NCBI GenBank assembly: GCA_001899205.1
Contig: MKVL01000010.1
Span: 181,166 to 245,165 of the forward strand
DNA: 64,000 nt
Source of the DNA: Mesorhizobium sp. 65-26
Lineage (GTDB): Bacteria > Pseudomonadota > Alphaproteobacteria > Rhizobiales > Rhizobiaceae
Direction: 5' to 3'
A program made the translations under genes and the position numbers. Position 1 is the first letter of the stretch. Each line of letters begins with the position of its first letter. Under the pieces are notes generated by a model. It was not told the origin of the DNA. It ran no database searches and saw nothing but the letters and a program-made list of their open reading frames with translations. Of the stretch, positions 1 through 10,412 are shown piece after piece.

Positions 1-432
1 GGCCGACAGGATCGAGGGGATGAAGTCGCCAACGTCATAGTCGGAGGCGGTCTTTTCCTTGTCGGCGATCAGCGGATCCAGCGGCTCCAGCCAGCCGGCC
101 GAAGCGTACTGCCAGTTGTTGAGCGGCGAGGTCATGAAGACGTCGTAGGTGCCGGTCTTGGAGGACAGGTCGGCCAGCAGCTTCTCGAAGCCGGACTGCT
201 CGGCCAGTTCCTCGAAGGTCACCTTGATGCCGGTCTTGGCGGTGAATTCCGGCAGGAGCGGCTTGAGGCTTTCCACGAAGGGATGCGAAATCAGCATCAG
301 GTTGATGGTCTGGCCTTCGGCGGCCTTCCAGTTCATTTCGGCTTTGGCGGGCGTGAAGGCCACGGAGGCGGCGAGCGCCGTGGCGGCAAGCGGCAGGCGG
401 CCCAGGCCGCGCTGCATCAAGGACGAAAGCAT
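1..432 (-). CDS. ABC transporter extracellular solute-binding protein, family 1 (partial, runs off the left edge)
   Basis: The first 144 codons of a periplasmic binding protein for a CUT1-type sugar importer; the rest lies beyond the window. The N-terminus has a signal peptide (hydrophobic LPLAATALAASVAFTPAKA), then a family-1 start with an INLMLISHPF strand and an EFTAKTGIKVTFEEL segment. The ATG at 432 is preceded by AAAGGGGAA at good spacing; an ATG at 417 is possible but has no better site. It is divergent from the SorC regulator, which probably controls it. The ligand cannot be read from this part; a sugar or polyol is usual for the family. Confidence 0.85.
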   Translation of the reverse strand, partial: MLSSLMQRGLGRLPLAATALAASVAFTPAKAEMNWKAAEGQTINLMLISHPFVESLKPLLPEFTAKTGIKVTFEELAEQSGFEKLLADLSSKTGTYDVFMTSPLNNWQYASAGWLEPLDPLIADKEKTASDYDVGDFIPSILSA

Positions 433-500
433 TGGCAGTTCCCCTTTGTTCAAGGCGTGAGGGAGGTCGTTATGATTTTTCTTGGCGAGCCATTTTGCAC

Positions 501-522
501 TTTGTTGCAATGGCTGCACAAA
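501..522. promoter_or_regulatory. Candidate SorC operator
   Basis: An imperfect inverted repeat with TTTGTTGCA on the left and TGCACAAA on the right sits between the divergent binding-protein and sorC-type genes. A related half-site, TGTGCATGCGCTGCACG, lies near 562-578. SorC/DeoR regulators bind such palindromes next to their own gene; the assignment rests on position and symmetry only. Confidence 0.4.
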
Positions 523-588
523 TGAAGCTAGATGAGTGTCGTCACACGAGTCAACCACGAATGTGCATGCGCTGCACGAAAGTTGAAC

Positions 589-1581
589 ATGTCGCACAAT
601 GAAGAAGACCTGCTGGTGCAACTGGCCTGGCTCTATTACGTCGGCAACCGCAACCAGGAAGAGATCGCCAACCAGCTCGGCCTCTCGCGCTTCAAGATAA
701 ACCGCATGCTGGCGCGGGCGCGCGAGAAGGGGCTGGTGAAGATCGCCATCCAGCACGAGACGGCGCATTCGCTCGAAACGGCGGGTGCAATCCAGGCGGC
801 GTTCAGTCTCAAGGAATGCATCGTCACGCCGGTGCTCGGCACGGCCTCGGGCGAGGTCGAGGTTGACGAGGCCAATGCGCGCCGCGCGGTCGGCATCGCG
901 GCGGCCGCCTTTCTCGAAAGGCGGCTGCGCGTGCCCGAGCCGGTAACGATCGGGCTCGCCTGGGGCCGCACGATCGCCGCAATGGTCGACGAGCTGCCGA
1001 AGCTGTCCAAGGCCGACCTCAAGATCGTTTCGCTGATGGGATCGCTGAGCCGCAACGCCAGGACAAACCCGTTCGATTGCGTGCACGCGCTGGCGCAGCT
1101 CTGCGAGGGCGAAGCCTATATCCTGCCGGCCCCTTTCATCGCCGACAGCGAGGCCGACTACGATGTCATCATGAGCCAGAAACTGGTGCAGCAGGCCCTG
1201 AAGCTCGGGCAATCGGCCGATCTCTATATCGCCAGCTTCGGCGATTGCTCCAAGCAGTCTTTCATCTACCACCACGATCTCCTGCATGACGACGAGATCG
1301 ACCAGGTGATCAATGCCGGCGCGGTGGCCGACATGCTGGGCAAGTTCTTCGATGCTGACGGCAGGCTGATCGACAACGTGCTCAACCGGCGCACGCCGAG
1401 CGTGTCCTACGAGGACATTCGCAGCCGCGACGTCGTTCTGCTCGCCGCAGGCGTGTTGAAGGCCAAGGCGCTGCTGGCGCTGCTGCGCTCGGGCGCGATC
1501 ACGCGGCTGATCGTCGATGGCGATCTCGCGGCGGCGCTGATGCCGATGATCGGCGACGGGGCGGCCCGCGCCGGCGATTGA
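589..1581 (+). CDS. SorC/DeoR-family sugar-responsive transcriptional regulator
   Basis: A 330-residue regulator. Residues about 20-47 form a helix-turn-helix (NQEEIANQLGLSRFKINRML), and from about residue 58 to the end runs a SorC-type sugar-binding domain related to phosphosugar isomerases (segments such as GLAWGRTIAAM and VSLMGSLS). It probably binds a phosphorylated sugar or polyol and controls the divergent ABC importer. Start choice: the frame is open to an ATG at 532, but that adds a Cys-rich tail atypical of the family; the ATG at 589 gives the usual length and begins just before the HTH. Neither has a strong ribosome site. Confidence 0.9.
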   Translation: MSHNEEDLLVQLAWLYYVGNRNQEEIANQLGLSRFKINRMLARAREKGLVKIAIQHETAHSLETAGAIQAAFSLKECIVTPVLGTASGEVEVDEANARRAVGIAAAAFLERRLRVPEPVTIGLAWGRTIAAMVDELPKLSKADLKIVSLMGSLSRNARTNPFDCVHALAQLCEGEAYILPAPFIADSEADYDVIMSQKLVQQALKLGQSADLYIASFGDCSKQSFIYHHDLLHDDEIDQVINAGAVADMLGKFFDADGRLIDNVLNRRTPSVSYEDIRSRDVVLLAAGVLKAKALLALLRSGAITRLIVDGDLAAALMPMIGDGAARAGD

Positions 1582-1596
1582 GCGGGATGGCGCGGC

Positions 1597-2025
1597 TCAG
1601 GCTTCGTCGGCGCGGTCGCTGACGAGGCGCAGTACGAGATCACGCGTCAGCGGAGCCAGCTCGACCGTGCCGACGGCGGCCGGGTCGAACCAGATCATTT
1701 CCTCGATCTCGGCCGCCGGCATCGGCTCGCCGGAGAGCGGCAGCGAGAACAGGTCCGCCTCGACCTGGAAGCCGGGTTCGTTCGCGGCGAGCGCCGAGAA
1801 GCGGCCGAGCCACGCTGTCGCGGAAGGGTCGACCGCAAGTCCCAGCTCCTCGCGAAGCTCGCGCGCCAGGGCCGCCCGCGACGGCTCGCCCGGCTCGATC
1901 TTGCCGCCGGGCTGCATGAAGGCGCCGGCGCCGCGCTTGCGAACGAGCAGGAGCCTGCCCGAGGCGTCGGTGATGACCGCGGCGGCGATCCGGATGGTGC
2001 GGCTGTCGGGACGGTCGGAGCTCAC
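1597..2025 (-). CDS. Nudix hydrolase
   Basis: A small (142 aa) Nudix-fold pyrophosphohydrolase. The full Nudix signature G-x5-E-x7-RE-x2-EE-x-G is present at residues 41-62 (G41, E47, R55, E56, E59, E60, G62), so metal-dependent cleavage of a nucleoside-diphosphate-linked substrate is expected; the substrate cannot be told from sequence. I start at a GTG at 2025 with AAAGG upstream; the frame stays open further upstream but that stretch is basic and unlike a Nudix N-terminus. It is convergent with the SorC gene and divergent from the methionine sulfoxide reductase gene. Confidence 0.88.
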   Translation of the reverse strand: MSSDRPDSRTIRIAAAVITDASGRLLLVRKRGAGAFMQPGGKIEPGEPSRAALARELREELGLAVDPSATAWLGRFSALAANEPGFQVEADLFSLPLSGEPMPAAEIEEMIWFDPAAVGTVELAPLTRDLVLRLVSDRADEA

Positions 2026-2186
2026 GCGGACGCCTTTCAGGACTTTGTCGGGCCTTCGGGATGGCGGGCAGCCGGCACGGCAAAAACCGTTACACAATTG
2101 TCTGGTGACTGCTCTATATGTCGCGGCGGTCGGCCTAACGCGCCGGCCGGCGCACCGAACCGCGATTCCCGATACGGAGGCAAGCC

Positions 2187-2687
2187 ATGTTTGCGGCACA
2201 GACCATCGACATGTCGGACAAGGCCGCGTTCCATCGCGAACTGGCCACCCAGCTCAAGGCGCTGCTCGACGGCGAGCGCGACCCGATAGCCAATGCCGCC
2301 AACACCGCCGCGCTGATCTTCCAGATGATGCCCGACCTCAACTGGGCCGGCTTCTATTTCATGCAGTCCGATGACGAGCTGGTGCTCGGTCCGTTCCAGG
2401 GCAAGCCGGCCTGCGTGCGCATCGCCGTCGGCAGGGGCGTCTGCGGAACGGCGATCGATCTCGGCACCTCGATGGTGATCAAGGACGTGCACGATTTCCC
2501 CGGCCACATCGCCTGCGATCCCGATTCGCGTTCCGAGCTGGTGGTGCTGCTGATGGACGGCGATGACGCGGCCTTCGGCGTCATCGATCTCGACAGCCCG
2601 GTGCCCGGCCGCTTCGACAAGGTCGACCAGGCCGGCATCGAGGCGCTGGCGTCGATCTACGTCGCGGCCTGCGACTGGGAGGAATAA
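2187..2687 (+). CDS. msrC: Free methionine-(R)-sulfoxide reductase (GAF domain)
   Basis: A 166-residue single GAF-domain protein matching the fRMsr (YebR/MsrC) family, which reduces free methionine-R-sulfoxide in the cytosol using thioredoxin. The three conserved cysteines of the family are present: C76 (PACVRI), C86 (GVCGTA) and C110 (HIACD). LNWAGFYF, GPFQGKPAC and FGVIDLDSP are typical family segments. Start ATG has GGAGG about seven bases upstream. It stands alone, divergent from the Nudix gene; a role in oxidative repair is inferred from family knowledge. Confidence 0.9.
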   Translation: MFAAQTIDMSDKAAFHRELATQLKALLDGERDPIANAANTAALIFQMMPDLNWAGFYFMQSDDELVLGPFQGKPACVRIAVGRGVCGTAIDLGTSMVIKDVHDFPGHIACDPDSRSELVVLLMDGDDAAFGVIDLDSPVPGRFDKVDQAGIEALASIYVAACDWEE

Positions 2688-2718
2688 AGAAGCACGAGCC
2701 CGCTTCCCTGGTCTCGTT

Positions 2719-3759
2719 CTAGGGCTTCAAGGCGCGGTTGAACGCCCCGACCGCCATGCCGACCAGTTGCCGGTGAATGTCACGGCGCGGCCGCCCGCCG
2801 CCATCGTCGCAGACGGGATCGCCGATCTGCTGCGATATGACGAGCGCGGCGGCGCCAGGCTTGCATTCGCCGAACATGCTGTAGTGACTGGCATCCTCGA
2901 TGGTGTCGTAGCGCGCGTGCGGGATGGCCCTGGCTATGCCCGAGGCATCGGCGGTCGCGGGGATTTTTCCCCGCCGGCCGAGGTTGACGATGTCGACATG
3001 GATGGAGATGCCGGAGAAGCTTGCCGCATCGAAGACATCGGACGGCGCGGGGTCGATCGCCATGGCGAAGCGGATGCGTGGGTCGCTGTTGTCACGCTCG
3101 GCGTTGCGCATGTCTATCGCGTGCAGGTCTACCCCACTCATCCTCACCCATTCGCAGAGCGAGGCGTTGATCGCGTCCGTGTCGCAGTAGGCGGCCAGAC
3201 GTTTCGCGTCGAGGCGGGCGCCGGCGATGGCGAGCGCCGTGTTGCCGCCCATGGAGAGGCCCAGCATGCCGACGCGGGCACCGTCGAGATGATCCTTGAA
3301 AAGAGGCTGGCTTTCTATCGCATCCAAAGCGTGGCTCAAGTCGGACGGGCGCAGCCAGAGCTTCATGGTTTCGGCGGCGGACCTGTTAGGCCCGCCATTG
3401 CCGGGATGCGTGGGCGCCGCGACGATGAAGCCCTGGCCGGCCAGGGGCGTCGCGATCCAGCTCAGCGCCTCGGGAGTCCCGGCGAGGCCGGCACCGTGGG
3501 AGAGCAGGATGAGCGGATATCTGCCGGCGGCGATCGGGGCGTCGCGCATGGCTTGTGTCCCGACGAACAACATGCTGTCGCCGAGCGTGACAGCTTCACC
3601 GCCCGCTTGCGCTGGATACCAGACGGTCACGTTGAGATCGGCGCCGCGTTCCCTGGAGAGCGCGAGAAAATGGCTTGTGCCGACGGGTTCGTCGGCTTTG
3701 GCAGGTTGCAGCAGCGTCGCCACAACAAGGGCGGCGCAGGACAGGACGCGAAACGTCAT
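2719..3759 (-). CDS. Secreted alpha/beta hydrolase (dienelactone hydrolase / PAF-acetylhydrolase-like)
   Basis: A 346-residue hydrolase with a signal peptide (hydrophobic VLSCAALVVATLL followed by PAKA), so probably periplasmic. Nucleophile elbow GLSMGG places Ser169 as catalytic serine; LILLSHGAG supplies the usual oxyanion-hole strand, and the AAPTHPGNGG segment is typical of the predicted dienelactone hydrolase group. Start at the ATG at 3759, where the signal peptide begins; the frame runs upstream without a plausible start. It lies downstream of the AraC regulator on the same strand, with two palindromes between them. Substrate unknown; an ester or lactone is expected. Confidence 0.85.
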   Translation of the reverse strand: MTFRVLSCAALVVATLLQPAKADEPVGTSHFLALSRERGADLNVTVWYPAQAGGEAVTLGDSMLFVGTQAMRDAPIAAGRYPLILLSHGAGLAGTPEALSWIATPLAGQGFIVAAPTHPGNGGPNRSAAETMKLWLRPSDLSHALDAIESQPLFKDHLDGARVGMLGLSMGGNTALAIAGARLDAKRLAAYCDTDAINASLCEWVRMSGVDLHAIDMRNAERDNSDPRIRFAMAIDPAPSDVFDAASFSGISIHVDIVNLGRRGKIPATADASGIARAIPHARYDTIEDASHYSMFGECKPGAAALVISQQIGDPVCDDGGGRPRRDIHRQLVGMAVGAFNRALKP

Positions 3760-3846
3760 CGGGATCCCCGTTCTTGAGGCAGGGCGCCAGCCATTGCCGT
3801 GGCTCGCTCCCATGCCGCCATATCGCGGGTCCGGATGCGGTGGAGA

Positions 3847-3886
3847 CCTCGATCGCGATCGAGGACGTGCCTTATCGCGATCAAGG
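3847..3886. promoter_or_regulatory. Two palindromes built on ATCGCGAT, candidate operators
   Basis: A perfect 18-bp palindrome at 3847-3864 (CCTCGATCGCGATCGAGG) and a near-palindrome at 3870-3886 (CCTTATCGCGATCAAGG) share the core ATCGCGAT with centres about 22 bp apart, roughly two helical turns. They lie just upstream of the hydrolase gene and directly behind the AraC regulator, a good position for activator sites. Function is inferred. Confidence 0.45.
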
Positions 3887-3900
3887 GCGTTGCGAATGGC

Positions 3901-4956
3901 TCAACCGGACAACTGGCTTGCCGGTGTCGCACCGCGCGCGTTGCGCTCGCGCCACACGATCGGCGCCACGCCGGTAATCCGGCGAAATTCGCGGTTGAAG
4001 TTCGACTTGGTCTGGAAGCCGACGGCGAACATGATCTCGGTCACCGGCCTGTCTGTGGCGGACAGCAGCCGACAGGCCTCGGCGATGCGCTGTTCGTTGA
4101 CATATTGCGAGACGTTGCGGGCCATGACGCGGTTGATCGCCGCCGAGATCTGCCGCACCGGGATGCCGGAGCGTCGGGCAAGCCGGCTGAGATTGAGGTT
4201 GGCGTCGCGGTAGAGTTTCCTGTCCTGCATCAGCTCGTCGATCCGACGGATCGTCAGCGTGTCCTGTTCGGGATCCGCCGTCAGCGCATCCGGCATCGTC
4301 AGGGGCTCCGCGGCCTCCTCCGGGGTGGTGCCGCGGCTCGCCACCGCCGCGGCCATGCCGAGAACAGCCAGGGCAAGAAGATTGGCGATGCCGATTGCCG
4401 TCGCGGCATGCGCGCCATGCGCCCATTCGATATCGACGAAGACGAAGGCGTCGACCATGGCCGACAGGCAGAGAGCGCCGGCCGCCAGGATGACGGCGCG
4501 GTAGGCCGGCGCGGCGGCCTCGAAAGAGGCGAGGCGCAATCCGTCGGCACCCGAGCGGACGAGCAGCAGGATGGCGGCGGCATAGATGAGGTCGATGGCA
4601 ATCAGGGCGATGTCGATCGCGTTGCGCCAGACGAGAACGAGCACGAGCACGATGACGGCGGGGAGGGCATGGACCGCCAGCCGCGCCGGCCATTGGCGGT
4701 CATCGGCTCGCACGAGGCGTGAGATCCCGGCGTAGACCAGCGGCGGCGCAATGGCGGCGAGGATCGGTGCGATGGTTCCGGCTTCCCGCATGCCGTAGCC
4801 CCAGCGCAGCCCTTGCAGAACCGACAGCAGCGCGCTGACCAGGATAAGCGCGAGGAAAGGCCTGTTCGGTTCCGCCTCGTCCCCACGCCTCGTCACCGTC
4901 CAGAAGAGGATGAGCAGCAGCAGCGCGACGACGAAGGGCAGTGGGATGAACAACAT
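3901..4956 (-). CDS. Membrane-anchored AraC-family transcriptional regulator
   Basis: A 351-residue protein with about seven predicted membrane segments in residues 1-210 (for example LPFVVALLLLILFW and AVIVLVLVLVWR), a short linker, then a C-terminal AraC/XylS DNA-binding domain at about 245-340, including LNLSRLARRSGIPVRQIS and the second helix pair PVTEIMFAVGFQTKSNFNREFRRITG. It should sense a membrane-associated or periplasmic signal and activate transcription. The downstream secreted hydrolase is the obvious target. Full length for this architecture; start ATG is the first in frame and begins the first membrane helix. Confidence 0.9.
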   Translation of the reverse strand: MLFIPLPFVVALLLLILFWTVTRRGDEAEPNRPFLALILVSALLSVLQGLRWGYGMREAGTIAPILAAIAPPLVYAGISRLVRADDRQWPARLAVHALPAVIVLVLVLVWRNAIDIALIAIDLIYAAAILLLVRSGADGLRLASFEAAAPAYRAVILAAGALCLSAMVDAFVFVDIEWAHGAHAATAIGIANLLALAVLGMAAAVASRGTTPEEAAEPLTMPDALTADPEQDTLTIRRIDELMQDRKLYRDANLNLSRLARRSGIPVRQISAAINRVMARNVSQYVNEQRIAEACRLLSATDRPVTEIMFAVGFQTKSNFNREFRRITGVAPIVWRERNARGATPASQLSG

Positions 4957-5105
4957 GCGGCGGTGGGCTCGTGCGCGGACAGGCGGCGAAGCCTAGCCGA
5001 TCCGGGCGTGATTCCCAACCCGCGGACCGGGCTCGGGGCGAGGCACCTGCCTTGCGAAATGAAGGCGCCTGGCCCCTGTGAAGCGAGCCTATGGCCCGGC
5101 TGAAC

Positions 5106-6158
5106 TCAGGCCAGCTTGACCAGCATCAGGCTGAAGCCGCCGATGAACAGGAAGGCCGAAAAGGCGAGCGCTAGCGGTCGCAGGCCGCGCGAGCGGAGCT
5201 GGGAGATGTCGGCCTGCAAGCCCATGGCGGCGAGCCCCATGGTGAGCATGATGGTGGTGGCGAGCGCGATCGCCGACTTCACCTCGGCCGGAACCGCGAC
5301 AAGGCTGTTCAGCGCCACGACGGCTACGAAGGCGGCGACGAACCACGGCATGGGCGGGCGCGCCGTCTGGTCGCTGGCCTTGCGGCGGGCCATCAGACCG
5401 AGCGCTATCACCATCGGCGCCAGCAGCGCGACGCGGGTGAGCTTGGCGACCGTGGCGATCTCGCCGGACTGGGTGCCATTCTGGAAGCCGGCGCCGATGA
5501 CCTGTGCCACCTCGTGGATGGAGGCGCCGGCCCACAGGCCGAAACCGTGCTGGTCGAGGCCGAGGTAGGGCGCCAGCAGAGGGAAGCCGAGCATGGCGAC
5601 GGTGCCGAACAAAGTGATGGAAGCGACGGCGTAGGTGACGTCCTCGTCACGCGCCTCGGTGACGATGTTCGTGGCGACGATCGCCGAGGCGCCGCAGATC
5701 GAGGTGCCGGCCGCGATCAGTTCGGCCAGCTTGCGGTCGACGCCGATCAGGCGGCCGAGCGTGATGGTGAAGACGAAAGTGGCGCCGAGCGTCAGCGCGA
5801 CGATGCCGACGCCGGAAAGTCCGATCGATGCGACCTGGCCGAGGGTGAGCTGGAAGCCGAGCAGCACGATGGCGAAGCGCAGCAGGCGGCGCTGCGAAAA
5901 GGCGATGCCCGCCTTGGCGTGCGCGGGCGTTCCCAGCACGTTGGAGTAGATCATGCCGGCGACCACGGCCAGGATCATTGGGCTGAACAGGGCAAAGCCC
6001 GAGACATTGTGGGCGGAGAAGGCGACGGCGGTGATCATCGCCACCAGGACGATGCCGGGGATGACGCCGTTCCACAGCGAATGGAGGGTTTTGCGCCGTT
6101 CGGCTCCCGGAATCAGGGTTTCGGAAATTTCGTTCGCTGTGTGGGTGAAGGAAGACAA
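5106..6158 (-). CDS. YeiH-family putative sulfate/anion exporter
   Basis: An integral membrane protein with about ten hydrophobic segments, matching the YeiH/UPF0324 family (PF03601). Typical motifs are [34 protein letters not shown] and a conserved [18 protein letters not shown] loop. The family is annotated as putative sulfate exporters by association only. I choose a TTG at 6158 (350 aa, near the E. coli YeiH length) because GGAG lies 7 bases upstream; an ATG at 6215 would add 19 polar residues and has no clear ribosome site. An AT-rich patch with repeats upstream (6205-6260) is probably its promoter. Confidence 0.82.
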   Translation of the reverse strand: MSSFTHTANEISETLIPGAERRKTLHSLWNGVIPGIVLVAMITAVAFSAHNVSGFALFSPMILAVVAGMIYSNVLGTPAHAKAGIAFSQRRLLRFAIVLLGFQLTLGQVASIGLSGVGIVALTLGATFVFTITLGRLIGVDRKLAELIAAGTSICGASAIVATNIVTEARDEDVTYAVASITLFGTVAMLGFPLLAPYLGLDQHGFGLWAGASIHEVAQVIGAGFQNGTQSGEIATVAKLTRVALLAPMVIALGLMARRKASDQTARPPMPWFVAAFVAVVALNSLVAVPAEVKSAIALATTIMLTMGLAAMGLQADISQLRSRGLRPLALAFSAFLFIGGFSLMLVKLA

Positions 6159-6467
6159 TGCAATTCTCCGGGCGTGTTGGCTGGAGAAATGGCATTCCTG
6201 AACTAATCTTTCCAACGAATTATTATCGTTAGAATGATCGTTTTTTACGAATGATCATGGGCCGTGGCAACCCTCAAAGCTGTGGCTCAATCGCGGCCTT
6301 GTCGATCACCGACCACACCGTCCTGATCCTGGTGTCGAGGAATGGTAAAAGACGTTCTCGCTGAAGGATATTTTCCTGCCGTTGACGGGCAGGGTGTCGG
6401 CGCATGCTCCCGCGCGGCATAAGAAGGTCGTGGATGCGAGCGGCATTTGCAGGACGAGGGTATCGCC
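6159..6467. other. Intergenic region, possible yeiH promoter and operators
   Basis: No gene is supported here. The patch at 6205-6260 is markedly AT-rich against its surroundings. It carries a direct repeat of GAATGATC (6232-6239 and 6249-6256, 17 bp apart) and an inverted pair ACGA/TCGT at 6215-6229, suggestive of a LysR-type operator for the yeiH gene. The remainder (6270-6467) has short open frames without recognisable domains; on the minus strand one reads DTLPVNGRKISFSENVFYH, which looks protein-like but is too short to assign. Confidence 0.35.
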
Positions 6468-7361
6468 CTAGCCGCGGTAACGCAGCGCTTCGACCAGCAG
6501 CGAGAAGGCGGGCGTCGCCTGGCGGCGGCTCGGATAATAGAGGTGATAGCCGGGGAAGGGCGGGCACCAGTCTTCCAGCACGCGCACCAGCCGTCCGTTG
6601 CCGAGATGGGCGGCGACCTGATCCTGTGGCATATAGGCAAGGCCGAGACCCGACAGCACGGCGTTCATCCGCAGTCCCGCGGTGTTGAACACGAGCTGTC
6701 CCTCGACGCGTACCTTGAGCTCGCGGCCGGCTTTCTCGAACTCCCAGGCATAGAGCCCGCCATAGGTCGGCAGGCGCAGGTTGATGCAGTTGTGAGCCGT
6801 CAGGTCCTGCGGCACGCGCGGCTTCGGCCTTTTGGTGAAGTAAGCCGGCGCGCCCACGACGGCCATGCGCATGTCGGGGCCGATGCGCACGGCGATCATG
6901 TCCCTTGCCACCTGCTCGCCGAGCCGAACGCCGGCATCGTAGCGTTCGGCGACGATATCGGTGAGGCCGTAATCGACGATGATCTCCACCCGGATGTCGG
7001 GATAATCCGGCAGCAAGCGGGCGATCGCCGGCCATAGCACGGTCTCGGCGGAATGCTCGCCGGCGGTGATGCGAACGGTGCCGGCGGGCTTTTCGCGCAG
7101 TTCGCTGAGCGCTGACAGTTCGGCCTCGATCTCGTCCAGCCTCGGCCCCACGGTGCGCAGCAGCCGCTCACCTGCCTCGGTGGGCGAGACGCTGCGCGTG
7201 GTACGGGTGAGCAGCCGCAGCCCCAGCCGCTCCTCCAGCGCGCGCACCGTGTGGCTGAGCGCCGACTGCGAGACGCCGAGCCTGGCGGCGGCCTTGGTGA
7301 AGCTCTCCTCGCGCGCCACGGCGGTGAAGGCGGTGAGCTCGTTCAGGTTGTCGCGCGGCAT
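6468..7361 (-). CDS. LysR-family transcriptional regulator
   Basis: A 297-residue LysR regulator of the CrgA-like branch. The winged HTH is at residues 1-65 ([41 protein letters not shown], then [10 protein letters not shown]), followed by a co-inducer domain to the end with the common HNCINLRLP motif. It is divergent from the cupin/CMD/AKR/SDR/tautomerase operon, an arrangement seen repeatedly in proteobacteria, and probably controls it. A TTATGA-N7-TCATAA site directly abuts its start codon, consistent with autoregulation. Confidence 0.93.
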   Translation of the reverse strand: MPRDNLNELTAFTAVAREESFTKAAARLGVSQSALSHTVRALEERLGLRLLTRTTRSVSPTEAGERLLRTVGPRLDEIEAELSALSELREKPAGTVRITAGEHSAETVLWPAIARLLPDYPDIRVEIIVDYGLTDIVAERYDAGVRLGEQVARDMIAVRIGPDMRMAVVGAPAYFTKRPKPRVPQDLTAHNCINLRLPTYGGLYAWEFEKAGRELKVRVEGQLVFNTAGLRMNAVLSGLGLAYMPQDQVAAHLGNGRLVRVLEDWCPPFPGYHLYYPSRRQATPAFSLLVEALRYRG

Positions 7362-7380
7362 TTATGAGTTCCTTTCATAA
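7362..7380. promoter_or_regulatory. Candidate LysR box in the divergent promoter
   Basis: Inverted repeat TTATGA (7362-7367) and TCATAA (7375-7380) fits the T-N11-A pattern of LysR operators and touches the regulator's start codon. A further AT-rich TTATAAC follows at about 7391. It lies between the regulator and the cupin-led operon. Confidence 0.55.
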
Positions 7381-7510
7381 GTTCATGCCGTTTATAACAT
7401 CTAATCGCGGCCAATGGCGGGCGCTAGATAAATGGCATCGAAACGGCGCCGATGGACGGGTTGCCAAGGGGCGGCGAGCGCCGCCCGCTAGACCACGAGG
7501 GAGCAAGGCC

Positions 7511-7906
7511 ATGGATATCAAGCGAAGCGGCTCGCAGCCTTCGGGCAAGGGGCCGGTGGACTATTTCACGGGCACCGTGCGTCTCGACGCGCCCTTCAAG
7601 GGCACGGGTGATGCTCGCGTCGCAGGCGCCACCGTCACCTTCGAGCCCGGCGCGCGCACCGCCTGGCACACGCATCCGCTCGGACAGACGCTGATCGTCG
7701 TCTCCGGCGCCGGGCTGGCGCAGCGCGAGGGTGGGCCGATCGAGCAGATCCGCCCCGGCGACATCGTCTGGTTCGAGCCGGGCGAGAAGCACTGGCATGG
7801 CGCGGCGCCGACCACGGCGATGACGCATATCGCCATCGCCGAGGCACTCGACGGCCGCTCCGTCGACTGGCTGGAAAAGGTTACCGACGAACAATACGGG
7901 GCCTGA
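7511..7906 (+). CDS. Cupin-domain protein, first gene of an oxidoreductase operon
   Basis: A 131-residue single-domain cupin. Motif 1 gives H53 and H55 ([17 protein letters not shown], with Gln59 in place of the usual Glu), and motif 2 is [16 protein letters not shown] with H94 or H96. Small cupins of this type bind a metal and act as dioxygenases, isomerases or sensors. The frame is open far upstream, but the ATG at 7511 has GAGGGAG in front and starts at the normal family length. It heads the operon controlled by the divergent LysR gene. Substrate unknown. Confidence 0.85.
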   Translation: MDIKRSGSQPSGKGPVDYFTGTVRLDAPFKGTGDARVAGATVTFEPGARTAWHTHPLGQTLIVVSGAGLAQREGGPIEQIRPGDIVWFEPGEKHWHGAAPTTAMTHIAIAEALDGRSVDWLEKVTDEQYGA

Positions 7907-8060
7907 CGCGGCCGGGTCTTCCGGGCCGGACCGCTCGCCTCGAACTCCCCCGCCCGCCGTCATGAGCGGGATGGAGCGGTGCCCGAAGGGCGCCGACGGG
8001 GACTGTTTGCCGCGAGCATGGCGCTGCCCGCCGACGAAAATATCGAAAGGAAACATCATC

Positions 8061-9379
<1,319 letters not shown>

Positions 9380-9415
9380 GCCCGACGCCTTGATCAAGGA
9401 TCGAAAGGAAAAACC

Positions 9416-10156
9416 ATGACCGAAGGTATCGAAGGAAAGGTCGTCGTCATTACCGGCGCCAGCAGCGGGTTGGGCGAGGCCGCGGCGCGGCTTCTGGCCA
9501 GGGGCGGCGCGAAGCTGGTGCTAGGCGCGCGCCGCGTCGAGCGGCTGCAGGCGCTGGCGAAGGAGCTTTCGCTTGGCGAGAGCGCGGTGCTGAAGACCGA
9601 CGTAACCGACCGCAACCAGGTCACGCGCCTGGTGGAGCAGGCGGTCGCCGCGCATGGCCGCGTCGACGTCATCATCAACAATGCCGGCTTGATGCCGAGC
9701 TCGCTCCTCGAAAAGCTGCATGTCGAGGAATGGGACCGGATGATCGACGTCAACCTGAAGGGCGTTCTCTACGGCATCGCGGCGGTGCTGCCGCACATGA
9801 TGAAGCAGAAGTCCGGCCACATCATCAACGTCGCTTCCGTCGCCGGCCACAAGGTCGGTCCCGGCAGCGCTGTCTATGCCGCGACGAAGCACGGCGTGCG
9901 GGTGATCTCGGAAGGGCTGCGCCAGGAGGTGAAGCCCTACAACATCCGCACCACCATCATCTCGCCGGGGGCGGTGGCCACCGAACTCCCCGACACCATC
10001 ACCGACGAGGCCCTGGGCGAGGGCATACGCACGCTCTATCGGAATGTCGCGATCCCGGCGGATTCCTTCGCCAGGGCGGTTGCCTTCGCCATGAGCCAGC
10101 CGGAGGATGTCGACATCAACGAGATTCTCTTCAGACCGACAGCACAGGCGTACTGA
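9416..10156 (+). CDS. Short-chain dehydrogenase/reductase
   Basis: A 246-residue classical SDR. The cofactor motif TGASSGLG spans residues 13-20, NNAG is at 88-91, and the catalytic Ser141, Tyr154 and Lys158 are present (YAATK). [14 protein letters not shown] favours NADP through the Arg39/Arg40 pair. A good ribosome site (GAAAGGAAAAACC) precedes the ATG. It sits between the aldo/keto reductase and a small tautomerase in the LysR-controlled operon; substrate unknown. Confidence 0.93.
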   Translation: MTEGIEGKVVVITGASSGLGEAAARLLARGGAKLVLGARRVERLQALAKELSLGESAVLKTDVTDRNQVTRLVEQAVAAHGRVDVIINNAGLMPSSLLEKLHVEEWDRMIDVNLKGVLYGIAAVLPHMMKQKSGHIINVASVAGHKVGPGSAVYAATKHGVRVISEGLRQEVKPYNIRTTIISPGAVATELPDTITDEALGEGIRTLYRNVAIPADSFARAVAFAMSQPEDVDINEILFRPTAQAY

Positions 10157-10158
10157 CC

Positions 10159-10386
10159 ATGCCGCATATCATCGTGAAGCTCTATGCCGGACGCTCCGAA
10201 CAGCAGAAGGCCGAGATCGCCGAAGCCGTCGCTCAGGCCCTCATGGCCAGCGCCGGCAGCGCCGAACTATCGATTTCGGTGGCCATCGAGGATGTCGCGC
10301 CCGAGGACTGGGCCGACAAGGTCTACAAGCCCGATATCCTCGACAAGCCGGACCAGCTCTACAAGAAGCCGGGTTATAGGCCCTGA
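10159..10386 (+). CDS. 4-oxalocrotonate tautomerase family protein
   Basis: A 75-residue small tautomerase. After removal of the initiator Met the N-terminus is Pro (PHIIVKLYAGRSEQQKAEIA), the catalytic base of the family. It starts two bases after the SDR stop codon, so it is the last gene of the operon and probably translationally coupled. It should interconvert keto and enol forms of an intermediate, fitting a ring-cleavage or carbonyl pathway with the CMD protein, AKR and SDR. Confidence 0.85.
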   Translation: MPHIIVKLYAGRSEQQKAEIAEAVAQALMASAGSAELSISVAIEDVAPEDWADKVYKPDILDKPDQLYKKPGYRP

Positions 10387-10412
10387 CGTCGACATACCTT
10401 TCCGGCTCGCCG

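Noticed and set aside
6270-6467. Short minus-strand frames between the LysR and yeiH genes as a small gene or remnant
   Set aside because: One frame has a protein-like stretch of about 19 residues, but it has no start, no ribosome site and no family; not enough to call.
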